Source: Anaerolineae bacterium
Lineage (GTDB): Bacteria > Chloroflexota > Anaerolineae > Caldilineales > Caldilineaceae
Length of the DNA: 64,000 nucleotides
Reading direction: 5' to 3'
NCBI GenBank assembly: GCA_030432295.1
Contig: JAUIHI010000003.1
Location: 310,001-374,000, forward strand
Positions 18,330 through 26,236 of this stretch are shown here, in pieces (position 1 is the first letter of the stretch; the number at the start of each line of letters is the position of its first letter). The notes beneath the pieces were generated by a model. That model had not been told where the DNA came from, searched no databases, and saw only the letters and a list, made by a program, of their open reading frames with translations. The translations under genes were made by a program, and so were the position numbers.

Positions 18330-19238
18330 ATGGCGCGAGCGCCTGTCGAACGTAAACTCCGGCGTAGGTTGCCCGTCACCCGTTTCATGCAAACGTATAT
18401 GCCGCTTCCGCTCGCACGTTGGCTGATTGTGCAAGGCCTGGCGCGTGCGCATCTGCCCGCTGGGGTCACACGCAAGGCTATCTCGGCAGACGGCGTGGCG
18501 TGTGAATGGGTGATCCCCGAGAACAGCCCGAAGGATCAGGTGCTGCTCTACCTGCACGGCGGTGGTTTCGTCTTTGGATTGACCCCACCACACCTGGCGA
18601 TGGTGGCCTATTTGGCGCAGAAAATGGGTATCCGGGCCCTGATGGTGGATTATCGGCTTGCGCCGGACCATCCATTTCCTGCAGCCCTGGACGACTGCGT
18701 TACCACATATCGCTGGCTTTTGAAGCAGGGGGTTCCCGCGCAGAAATTGGTGGTGGCGGGCGATTCCGCGGGCGGCAACTTGACGATCACAACAATGATG
18801 AAGCTGCGCTCTGACGGCGATCCCCTGCCTGCGGCCGCGGCCTGTCTTTCGCCTGTGGCAACTTTCGCTGGCAGTGTATCCCGGCACGATGGATTCAATG
18901 ACCCCGTGCTGCCTCCCAAAGTAATGAAATTCTACAATCACTCCTATGTTGCAGACAATGACCCGCGCAATCCCTTGATTTCGCCGGTATTTGGCGATTG
19001 GCGGGGTTTGCCGCCGCTGTTGATTCACGTGGGAGAAGATGAGGTTCTGCACGATGACGCGGTTCGGGTCGAAGCTTTGGCCAAGGCAGCGGGTGTTGAA
19101 GTGCGCCTGGAAATTTACCCGCGCATGTGGCACGTGTGGCAGATTCATACAGCATTGCCGCAGACTACTCAATCCCTGGACGACATCGCCCAATTCTTTG
19201 CGGCCGTCATAGCATCCAAACCATCAGGCTTTGCGTGA
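18330..19238 (+). CDS. alpha/beta hydrolase, hormone-sensitive-lipase type
   Basis: This is a carboxylesterase-like enzyme of 302 residues. The oxyanion motif HGGG (LYLHGGGFVFG, His76) and the nucleophile elbow GDSAGGN (Ser146) place it in the HSL/family IV esterases. The acid is probably in HVGEDEVLHDDAV and the His in MWHVWQ near the C-terminus. GAGGA lies upstream of the ATG at 18330. The 3' end overlaps the convergent mgtC-like gene by 15 bp. The natural substrate is unknown. Confidence 0.9.
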   Translation: MARAPVERKLRRRLPVTRFMQTYMPLPLARWLIVQGLARAHLPAGVTRKAISADGVACEWVIPENSPKDQVLLYLHGGGFVFGLTPPHLAMVAYLAQKMGIRALMVDYRLAPDHPFPAALDDCVTTYRWLLKQGVPAQKLVVAGDSAGGNLTITTMMKLRSDGDPLPAAAACLSPVATFAGSVSRHDGFNDPVLPPKVMKFYNHSYVADNDPRNPLISPVFGDWRGLPPLLIHVGEDEVLHDDAVRVEALAKAAGVEVRLEIYPRMWHVWQIHTALPQTTQSLDDIAQFFAAVIASKPSGFA

Positions 19239-19682
19239 CTCGTCCATTCCTTCGACTTGCCCTTTGATCGAACTGAGCCAACGCAGGATGAGAAAGGTCA
19301 AGGCTACGATAATCAGAGCGATGGAATATTGGGCGAAACCCACTGCGATACCCGCAGCTCCGGTTGTCCAAATACTGGCCGCCGTGGCTGTCCCCCGCAC
19401 GCCACTGCCATTGCCGTCCTTCAAAATGGCACCGCCCCCGATAAAGCCAAGCCCTGTGATGACGCCTTCCATCAAGCGCATTTTGGCATCGCCATTGTCC
19501 CCGATTACCGAAGTCCCAATCAACACAAATGCACAGGTTCCCAGTGCGACGAGGGGAAATGTGCGCAGACCCATAATGCGCGTCGCCCGTTCTCTTTCCC
19601 AGGCAATGGGCATGACAATCAGCCAGGCAGTGACCAGATGGGCCAACTGGTAAAGGAGTGTGGTCAGATCAATTGGGAGCAT
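19224..19682 (-). CDS. MgtC/SapB family membrane protein
   Basis: The protein is 152 residues with about five spans. MgtC-family features are WERERATRIMGLRTFPLVAL, the glycine-rich GVITGLGFIGGGAILKDG and VRGTATAASIWTTGAAGIAVG. MgtC proteins modulate the F-type ATPase and low-magnesium survival in some pathogens; in free-living bacteria the role is unclear. ATG 19682 (MLPIDLTTLLYQLAH) is chosen because AAGGA lies upstream. The longer frame to 19709 would run into a hairpin stem. Confidence 0.92.
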   Translation of the reverse strand: MLPIDLTTLLYQLAHLVTAWLIVMPIAWERERATRIMGLRTFPLVALGTCAFVLIGTSVIGDNGDAKMRLMEGVITGLGFIGGGAILKDGNGSGVRGTATAASIWTTGAAGIAVGFAQYSIALIIVALTFLILRWLSSIKGQVEGMDESRKA

Positions 19683-19702
19683 TTTATTTTCCTTTGATCG
19701 AA

Positions 19703-19751
19703 AGAGCACGGAATGCCTCTTTGCGTATTCTGCTCAGGCATTCCGTGCTCT
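19703..19751 (-). terminator. 16-bp perfect hairpin
   Basis: AGAGCACGGAATGCCT (19703-19718) pairs perfectly with AGGCATTCCGTGCTCT (19736-19751). It lies behind the PRC-barrel gene and in front of the mgtC-like gene, both on the minus strand. It could end the first transcript or act in the leader of the second. Confidence 0.65.
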
Positions 19752-19794
19752 GGAATTATCTTGTCAGACAGGCGTCCCTGTCCACATCACGATG

Positions 19795-22434
19795 TTAGGG
19801 TTGCGCCGTGTCACTGTTGGTGTGCCAATAGGTGTCTATGTCTCTGCGGAAATCGGTCATGACCAGATTCTCCCACAGGGTACTGTCAAAGAGAGGTGCA
19901 CCCTCCAGTTCTACAACATCCACATCCAACTGGATGACCTCTTTACCGGCGACGGCAGCGATTCGTTGGAAGGGAACGATATAGGATTCATCCGCCAGCT
20001 CCAGATACTGATCGGTTTGCACGACAGCGAAGGGAACGTTGGCGTCCCGTAGATTGATAATCAGATCTTCGATATGGCCCACGGCTTCGCCGTCAGCGTC
20101 GTTCACCTGCCACGCCAGGAGTTCGCTCACCCGGATGGCCGTGCCTGTGAGTGCTGATTCGGTGTCGGTCAGAGCCTGTGTATTCGTCATCATCTCTGTG
20201 GCCGATTCTTCCATACCGGTGTTGATTCCAATCGAATGCCAGAAAGTACGGATGTCCCTATCCCATTCCGGAACGTTCAGGTCCAGCCATTCGTTCTGAC
20301 CGAATTGGGGCGCTGATTCCAGCATTGTTTCGTCCATATTGGCAACCAGCCAACCGTTGAAAGAGCTGAAGGTCAACTGGTCCAGGGGGATGAGAAAAAC
20401 ACTTTCACCCAAGCCCAGGAAACCGCCGAATTTGATGGCGGCATAGTGGACCGCGCCGCTCTCCCGATCAACGACCAGATCGTTGACTTCGCCGATGTCC
20501 TCACCGTCCATATCCACCACTGGATAGCCCATTAGCTGTTGGGCCAGGATATAGGAGGCAGCCAGCATACGCATGCCGGGTTGGGTGATGGCGTTGTTCC
20601 CCACTGTTTGCCATTCCTGTATATAGGCTTCGTCCCAGCCGGGCTGACTGATGTCCAGTGCGTCCAGGCTGATGATGGACCCATTCTCCGGCATTGCCAT
20701 ATCCATCAGCACTTCATCCGTCTCGAAGTTGTAGATGAGGGCGTAGATTGGCACGATTGTGCTGTTGTCGCTTTCGGCGCTACTTTCCGAGATGACGACA
20801 TAGCGTATGTCACCGTCGCTGTAGATGATGTCCTGAATTTCGCCAATGGACTCTTGGGTTTCCCATGCATGCACTGGCTCACCAATCAACTGGCTGACTG
20901 GGAAGAGAAGATGGGGCAGACCCCGGAAAGTGACAGGTGCACCGAAAGGACCATTTCCATAGGGTGTCAGAATTGGGGACGTAGTCGTTCCAGCCAGAGG
21001 GGACCAGTAGGCCGCGATATCGCTGGCCAAAGTCAGATCGTTCAACTGGCTGGGCCAGTCCTCACCCTGTAGTCGGGGAGCGCCCAGAATCGTATCGTAG
21101 TCGGTATGGATCACAAAGCTATTGGCGTCTTCTCCCCAGGTCAGGGCATCAGCCCCAATGGGAATCCGATATCCGGCCATAGCCTGGCTGTCCAAAACCG
21201 TGTGCGTCTCACTCATCGCCTCTGTAGCCGTCATTATAACGGTCTCAGCAACTGTTCCCATTTCGGCGACGTGGGTTGTGATTTCGCCATAGGGGGTGAG
21301 AATCACATAGACTACGGTGCCGGTCTCCAAATTGAGCAGCAGGTCATCAATCTGGCCCAGTTCCTCGCCTTCAATGCCGTATACAGTAGCGCCCAGTGCC
21401 TGGCCCAATCGAACAGCGGTGGAATCCGGGGCAAAGGTGTGTGCCCGAATCGTGCGCACGCCCTCTTCCTCATTCTCTCTGTTCTCTACGTTGGCCGCCT
21501 GGGAATCTTCCCATCCAAGACTTTGCCAGAAGGAGCGGATGTCAGCATCCCAGTCCGGATTGAGAAAATCAATGACACTATAATCGTATCTGGGTGCAGC
21601 TTCGATCTGTTCTTCTGTAATATCCAGCGTCAGATCGCCCTCAATGCCGCCCTCATCTACAGCGGTCACTGCAAAGGCGTTGAGCGGCACAAGGAAGTAG
21701 TCCTGACCCAGCCCGAGAAAGCCGCCAAAGGAAGTTACCGCATACAGAATGTGACCACTGCGCAGATCGATCAGAACGTCTTCAATCTCAGCCAGCCCTA
21801 CATCTTCGGGACTGCTCACGCCCCGATCCAACAGATCGCTCAAAAGAACGAGGGTGTTGATATTCTCAGGTGTGTTCATCTGATTGTCGGCGCGCAGATC
21901 GAGCTGCCCCATCAAAGCTTGGGCGTCGTCATACCAACTGGTCTCTTGCAGATTGGGCCAGTCGCCCGGAAAACCGTCCACATCTTCTAGCGCGTTATCT
22001 GGAAGGTTGAGCAGCAACACATTTGTGCTTTCGTCCCAACTCAACTTGCTGAGGGGGGCAGGTAGAACTCGCTGATCCAGGCCCAAAAAGCCACCAAATT
22101 CGATGGTTACCATCAGAATCTGCTGATTTTGCAGGTCAACGACCGCATCGGAAACTTCACCGATATTGTCTCCCGCAGCATTGCGGACAGTATAGCCAAT
22201 CAACGCCTCACCTTCTACGATACCCGCTATTTCAGCAGGTGCAGCGACCGGCTCTTCTGCGGCAGGTTCCGGCGTGGCAGTTGCCACATCCGGTACCGGT
22301 TCTGGTGTATTGGTTGGCACAATCACTTCTGCTATCGGTGTAGGTGTGGGTTCCGCTGTATTGCCTCCACAGGCACCGATAAGTAATGCAATGGTGAGAA
22401 ATACGCACCAAATTGGATTAAGTTTTTTCGACAT
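19795..22434 (-). CDS. lipoprotein with six PRC-barrel repeats
   Basis: The protein is 879 residues long. The signal peptide ends in the lipobox GACGG, followed by a Thr/Pro-rich tether (TPTPIAEVIVPTNTPEP). Six PRC-barrel-like units can be read, each with a form of [IL]GxV/EDLxxDxxxGxVxYAxxxFGGFLGLGxxxFLxPLxxL. Units 1, 2 and 5 keep FGGFLGL almost unchanged, while units 3, 4 and 6 are diverged. Between units lie WD-type linkers (NPDWDADIRSFWQSLGW, PEWDRDIRTFWHSIGI). ATG 22434 follows a perfect AAGGAGG. PRC barrels bind partners or ligands and are known from photosynthetic reaction-centre H subunits and RimM. Here an outward-facing scaffold or stress role is inferred. Confidence 0.9.
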   Translation of the reverse strand: MSKKLNPIWCVFLTIALLIGACGGNTAEPTPTPIAEVIVPTNTPEPVPDVATATPEPAAEEPVAAPAEIAGIVEGEALIGYTVRNAAGDNIGEVSDAVVDLQNQQILMVTIEFGGFLGLDQRVLPAPLSKLSWDESTNVLLLNLPDNALEDVDGFPGDWPNLQETSWYDDAQALMGQLDLRADNQMNTPENINTLVLLSDLLDRGVSSPEDVGLAEIEDVLIDLRSGHILYAVTSFGGFLGLGQDYFLVPLNAFAVTAVDEGGIEGDLTLDITEEQIEAAPRYDYSVIDFLNPDWDADIRSFWQSLGWEDSQAANVENRENEEEGVRTIRAHTFAPDSTAVRLGQALGATVYGIEGEELGQIDDLLLNLETGTVVYVILTPYGEITTHVAEMGTVAETVIMTATEAMSETHTVLDSQAMAGYRIPIGADALTWGEDANSFVIHTDYDTILGAPRLQGEDWPSQLNDLTLASDIAAYWSPLAGTTTSPILTPYGNGPFGAPVTFRGLPHLLFPVSQLIGEPVHAWETQESIGEIQDIIYSDGDIRYVVISESSAESDNSTIVPIYALIYNFETDEVLMDMAMPENGSIISLDALDISQPGWDEAYIQEWQTVGNNAITQPGMRMLAASYILAQQLMGYPVVDMDGEDIGEVNDLVVDRESGAVHYAAIKFGGFLGLGESVFLIPLDQLTFSSFNGWLVANMDETMLESAPQFGQNEWLDLNVPEWDRDIRTFWHSIGINTGMEESATEMMTNTQALTDTESALTGTAIRVSELLAWQVNDADGEAVGHIEDLIINLRDANVPFAVVQTDQYLELADESYIVPFQRIAAVAGKEVIQLDVDVVELEGAPLFDSTLWENLVMTDFRRDIDTYWHTNSDTAQP

Positions 22435-22545
22435 AGCATACCTCCTTAAGGTATCGAATTGGGGTTTGGGGAAGTCTTGCAAAATGCAGTTTGGACTGGA
22501 GGGTCAGCCCCTCGTTTGACACAAATGCTGACATCACAGGGATGA

Positions 22546-22752
22546 CTAAAGAAGCGTATCCTTGACTTCTCCGCCGTGTTCTTTCAGATCCGCTGTAACT
22601 TTCTTGCCCTGAGATTGAACCGTCGACTTGACACTCTCTGCGCTGATTTGCGCTTCACCGGTGATGGACTTGGCAGTCGTCTTGACTTCTTCGGCCACTT
22701 GCTGACCTGTCTGTTTTGCCTCATCCACAATCGTCTCGACCGAATGCTGCAC
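22546..22752 (-). CDS. small charged helical protein (CsbD/LEA-like)
   Basis: The product is 68 residues and starts at GTG 22752. The sequence is Lys/Glu/Val-rich and amphipathic (VDEAKQTGQQVAEEVKTTAK, VKSTVQSQGKKVTADLKEHG) with no hydrophobic core, resembling CsbD or LEA-type stress peptides. The frame stays open upstream of the GTG without an ATG, so the start is uncertain. It lies 111 bp upstream of the PRC-barrel gene on the same strand. Confidence 0.45.
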   Translation of the reverse strand: MQHSVETIVDEAKQTGQQVAEEVKTTAKSITGEAQISAESVKSTVQSQGKKVTADLKEHGGEVKDTLL

Positions 22753-23471
22753 TTCCGGTACAGCCTCTTCTTTTGTGGGAGAATCAAATGGTAGTTGAGT
22801 ACGTTTGTGAATCTACATACTAGCCAACAGCGGCCAGTTGCAGGATAGCACGCAGGCCCACCTGAAGTAACGACCCTTGCGTCAGTTTCATAATGTATTT
22901 TTTGCCAGTTAAACCCCGGCGAAAACGACAGTGCACTGGTGTATAAGTGGGCCATCTTAATAGGCGTCTGTATCCTCGTCGTTGATTCATACCGAACCTG
23001 TCCGTCGAGCTTTTTCTATCATCCGCTCCCACAACAAAGCTTCCACCATTTCCCCACGCTTTCTCCAGCCTTGACCCGTATAGCCCATACAGGCATACTC
23101 TCCGTATACAGCCAACAGTTACCCTGCAAATCCGCCAGGTTGATGTGCGTATCCAAAATGTATTGGCTGAAGCCATGCACCTACCCTCCGACGGCAGCCA
23201 GATCAGCGCTGCCATTCTCTCTGTCGAGCCAAAAAATGACAAGGTCCAACAATCACTCCTTGAACGTAGACTGACTACACTGCCGTATTGATGCGACCTT
23301 ACCTTACATGGTGTTGATCCCGGCATGCCCCCGACTGGCTTTGTACAAATGAGGATAGGCCTGTCTGTTCTGCGAATTGTTTTTTGACATTCCGTGCATA
23401 TTCACAATAATTGAACGTGCTGTGAATTCATCGTCCGTGCAAGAATCGCTCGTACAATAGAGGAGTGTCCC
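22753..23471. other. 719-bp gap without a convincing gene
   Basis: Both strands hold open frames here but none has a start with a ribosome site. The best candidate is a plus-strand frame ending at about 23291 that reads VTLQIRQVDVRIQNVLAEAM and later ERRLTTLPY. It has no ATG near its beginning, so it may be a remnant. No repeat or RNA gene is seen. Confidence 0.4.
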
Positions 23472-24008
23472 TTGACTCTTGAAGCACTGAGAGCAGACTT
23501 TGAGTCTGCTACAAACAGATCGATCTCCATGCCTGTGGCGGGAGCTATCGTCTGGACTTTGGTTGGGCTGGCCAGCACCCAATTGAGTGAGAGAGCATCA
23601 TTGCTGACACTACTTTTTGCTACAGGAGCTATTTTCCCCATCGCATTACTCATTGCCCAGGTGCGAAAGGAGAATCTAGTTTCGTCCCCCAATCCCTTGG
23701 CAAAACTCATGGGTTATTGTGTCCTGATGGTGAACCTTTTGTGGGCAGTCCACATACCTCTTTTTCTTCAGGCACCCGAATACCTGAGCTTGAGTTTGGG
23801 GATTGGTTTGGGTTTGCACTGGGTCGTCTACTCCTGGATTATCCAGCACCCAGTTGGAATCATTCACGCCATTCTGAGGACAATTCTGGTCTTACTGGCT
23901 TGGTATGCGTTTCCAGACTTCCGCCTGCTGGCGGTCAGTGGTGTGATAGTCGTCGTGTATCTTTGGAGTATCTATCAGATGGTTGCCCGGCCCATTAAGT
24001 TCATATAG
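23472..24008 (+). CDS. DUF7010-like membrane protein
   Basis: The protein is 178 residues with about five spans (AIVWTLVGLASTQL, LLFATGAIFPIALLIAQV, GYCVLMVNLLWAVHIPLFL, SLSLGIGLGLHWVVYSWI and a C-terminal pair). Start TTG 23472 is chosen because AGGAG lies six bases upstream (23461-23465); the next ATG (23529) would cut into the first span. The overall pattern, including NPLAKLMGY and HWVVYSW, resembles DUF7010 proteins of unknown function (recalled, not searched). Confidence 0.7.
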   Translation: MTLEALRADFESATNRSISMPVAGAIVWTLVGLASTQLSERASLLTLLFATGAIFPIALLIAQVRKENLVSSPNPLAKLMGYCVLMVNLLWAVHIPLFLQAPEYLSLSLGIGLGLHWVVYSWIIQHPVGIIHAILRTILVLLAWYAFPDFRLLAVSGVIVVVYLWSIYQMVARPIKFI

Positions 24009-24209
24009 CTCCTCCAACTGATAGTCGAGAGCTTTGGCGCCGTTGTAGCGGGTGAAGATGTCGGCCAGTTACCTGTTCAGGCAAGGGGTGTCGTGAATGC
24101 GTGAGAGGTGGTCTGGGCAGCCCAATCACACCCTCACACCCTTGTCGCTCCTGAAGTGCCGGGGACTTTGCGTCGAATGAACTCGGCTTTCGAACTGCCA
24201 CCTGCCACT

Positions 24210-24239
24210 TTGCAACTCAGCTCTTTCCTGTGCTACAAT
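24210..24239 (+). promoter_or_regulatory. tRNA-Arg promoter
   Basis: TTGCAA (24210-24215), an 18-nt spacer and TACAAT (24234-24239) lie 11 bases before the first tRNA base, as expected for a sigma-70-type tRNA promoter. Confidence 0.7.
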
Positions 24240-24250
24240 TCCTGCACAGC

Positions 24251-24324
24251 GCGCCCGTAGCTCAGTGGATTAGAGCACTGGTCTTCGGAACCAGGTGTCG
24301 GGGGTTCGAATCCCTCCGGGCGTA
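24251..24324 (+). tRNA. tRNA-Arg (anticodon TCG)
   Basis: The acceptor GCGCCCG pairs with CGGGCGT. The anticodon arm CTGGT-CTTCGGA-ACCAG reads TCG, and the T arm contains GGTTCGAAT. CCA is not encoded. It is followed by a strong intrinsic terminator and does not carry an integrated element in this window. Confidence 0.95.
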
Positions 24325-24329
24325 CTACA

Positions 24330-24377
24330 AAAAGAGCCGTTGAGCCACCCATCTGAGGGTGGCTCAACGGCTCTTTT
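24330..24377 (+). terminator. intrinsic terminator of tRNA-Arg
   Basis: A 21-bp perfect stem (24330-24350 with 24357-24377) has the core GAGCCGTTGAGCCACCC, a 6-nt loop ATCTGA and a 3' arm ending in TTTT. The A-run on the other side means it can also serve the convergent P450 gene. Confidence 0.93.
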
Positions 24378-24397
24378 GCGTGTGAGGAGTTTTGTTC

Positions 24398-25618
24398 CTA
24401 CACCGCCACCATCCGGGGCGTCACGTCCCAGCGCACGGGCAGATTCTTCACCCCGTGCAGGAGCACCCCGTCCGTCGGCGGCAGGCCACCGGAAGTAGTG
24501 CGGGCCAGATTCGGCAGCCGTTCCAGCAGAATGGGCAGGACGACTTTGGCTTCCAGCCGGGCCAGGGGCGCGCCCAGGCAATAGTGGACGCCCTGACCGA
24601 AGGCGATGTGGCGGTTGGGCTTGCGGGTGATGTCGAAGCGGTTGGCGTGCTCAAACACAGATTCGTCCCGGTTGGCCGAGCCGATCAGCGCGATCACCCG
24701 CTGGTCCGGCGGCACTGTGCGCCCCCCTAACTCTGTCTCTGCCGAGGAGACCCGGAACATAAACTGCACGGGCGAGCGGAAGCGCAGCACCTCTTCGATG
24801 GCATCAGGCAGCAGGGCCGGATTGGCCCGCACGGCCTCCAGCGCGTCCGGGTGTTCCAGAAAGAGCATCACCGCGTTGCTGATCAGATTCGTCGTCGTCA
24901 CATTGCCCGCCACCAGCAGCAGACCGCAAAAATCGAGCAGGTCCCACTCGCTCAACTTCTGCCCGTCCAACTCCGCGGCCACCAGCCCGCTGATCAGATC
25001 GTCCTGGGGATTGGCCCGACGCGCTTCGATAATCTTCTTGAAATAGGCCCCCATTTCGCCCCCGCCCAGGGGCGCATCTGACCCCTGCTGGTTGCCCTGC
25101 TGCTCCTGGCTCGAGGAAAAGATGTCGTCCGCACTGCGCACAATTTCATCCGACCAGACTTTGAACTGGGCGCGATCCGCCGCTGGCACACCCAGCATCT
25201 CGGCAATCACCATCACCGGCAGAGGATAGGCCAGGTCCTGCACCAGGTCCATACGACCAGCGTCGGCCACCCCATCGATCAGTTCGTGGGTCAGCTCGCC
25301 GATGCGGCCTTCCAGGCTGGCGACGGCTTTGGGCGTAAAGGCTTTGGTCATCAGCCCGCGCAGTTTTGTGTGTACGGGCGGATCGGAGCCGATCAGACTG
25401 ATTTTGCTGGACTGATCCAACTCTTCGCCAGGGCGAAAAGCCCGGCGGAAATCTGACGAGTAGTGTTCGTAGTCCGAGAGAATTTTCTTCACGTCGTCGT
25501 AGCGGGTGGCGAACCAGAGATCGTAGCGGGCGATGTGGACGACCGGCTGGACCCGGCGCAGCAGCCAATAGAGCGGATAGGGGTTGCGCCGTTGCAGCGT
25601 CAGAAAGCGATTGAGCAT
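24398..25618 (-). CDS. cytochrome P450
   Basis: This is a bacterial class I-type P450 of 406 residues. The heme ligand motif FGQGVHYCLGAPLARLE is complete (Cys347), and the ExxR motif is in AIEEVLRF. The I-helix reads LLLVAGNVTTTNL: the Thr pair is kept but the acidic residue of the usual AGxET is Val. An insert rich in Gln/Ser/Gly (SSSQEQQGNQQGSD) lies before the G helix. No ferredoxin or reductase gene is next to it, so electron partners must be elsewhere. Substrate and pathway cannot be told from the context. Confidence 0.95.
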   Translation of the reverse strand: MLNRFLTLQRRNPYPLYWLLRRVQPVVHIARYDLWFATRYDDVKKILSDYEHYSSDFRRAFRPGEELDQSSKISLIGSDPPVHTKLRGLMTKAFTPKAVASLEGRIGELTHELIDGVADAGRMDLVQDLAYPLPVMVIAEMLGVPAADRAQFKVWSDEIVRSADDIFSSSQEQQGNQQGSDAPLGGGEMGAYFKKIIEARRANPQDDLISGLVAAELDGQKLSEWDLLDFCGLLLVAGNVTTTNLISNAVMLFLEHPDALEAVRANPALLPDAIEEVLRFRSPVQFMFRVSSAETELGGRTVPPDQRVIALIGSANRDESVFEHANRFDITRKPNRHIAFGQGVHYCLGAPLARLEAKVVLPILLERLPNLARTTSGGLPPTDGVLLHGVKNLPVRWDVTPRMVAV

Positions 25619-25817
25619 AAGAATTCCTCCATTGCAGGACTGGCGATATTTGGGGAAATGTGGATGGCGACAAAAAGAGTCGTCAATATACTTACACAGT
25701 ATCCGCCAAAAGCTGCCCCAGCGGTGGTATCTGCCTTCCGATTGGTGGAGACTGAACTATCCGAGCCACGCCGGATAAATTCGCCTACAAGCCGGGCGAT
25801 TTTCTGCGATTCAAGCC

Positions 25818-26163
25818 CCCTTCAGGGGGCGTCGCTCGGTAGCTGGGCTACTTTCGAGTAGCCCGGTGTCTTTAGCGCCGGGCGGCGCGGTCGATTCCAC
25901 TTCGCCCGAAAACTGTAACCCATGCATATAGGCAATCGGGTGAAATTCAAGTTCGGGGCGGGGGTTGGTTTGCAGCGACCGCACCGGGCTAAAGACCCGG
26001 AGCTACAGGGCGACGCCGGATAAATCCGGCTTAGAAACAGCCTCTTCGTTCTGCAAAGCCCCTTTCAGGGGGCGTAGCTCGGTAGCCCGGTGTCTTTAGC
26101 ACCGGGCGGCACAGACGATTCCATTTCGCCCCAAATCTGAATTACACCATAGGCAATCGGGCG
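25818..26163. repeat. two diverged copies of a palindromic intergenic repeat
   Basis: Copy 1 (about 25818-25946) and copy 2 (about 26055-26163) share CTTTCAGGGGGCGT-like, AGCCCGGTGTCTTTAGC, CCGGGCGGC and ATAGGCAATCGGG blocks. An inverted fragment (ACCGGGCTAAAGACCCGG) lies between them. The whole 618-bp gap 25619-26236 between P450 and the MFS gene is built of this material and contains no gene. Confidence 0.7.
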
Positions 26164-26236
26164 ACTGGTCGGCAACACCCATCTGTGGGATAATGGAAAC
26201 TTGCCGTCCCATCCAAGCATCCCAGCGTCTCAGCCA

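Noticed and set aside
22820-23326. 168-aa minus-strand gene in the gap before DUF7010
   Set aside because: Start without a ribosome site, Arg/Ser/Cys-rich odd composition and no family resemblance.
24009-24080. Fragment reading LADIFTRYNGAKALDYQLEE on the minus strand
   Set aside because: It reads like a protein tail, but a stop lies just before it and nothing joins it to a start; too short to call.
24251-24377. Second integration site at tRNA-Arg
   Set aside because: No duplicate of its 3' end is found in the window and no integrase is nearby; the native terminator follows directly.
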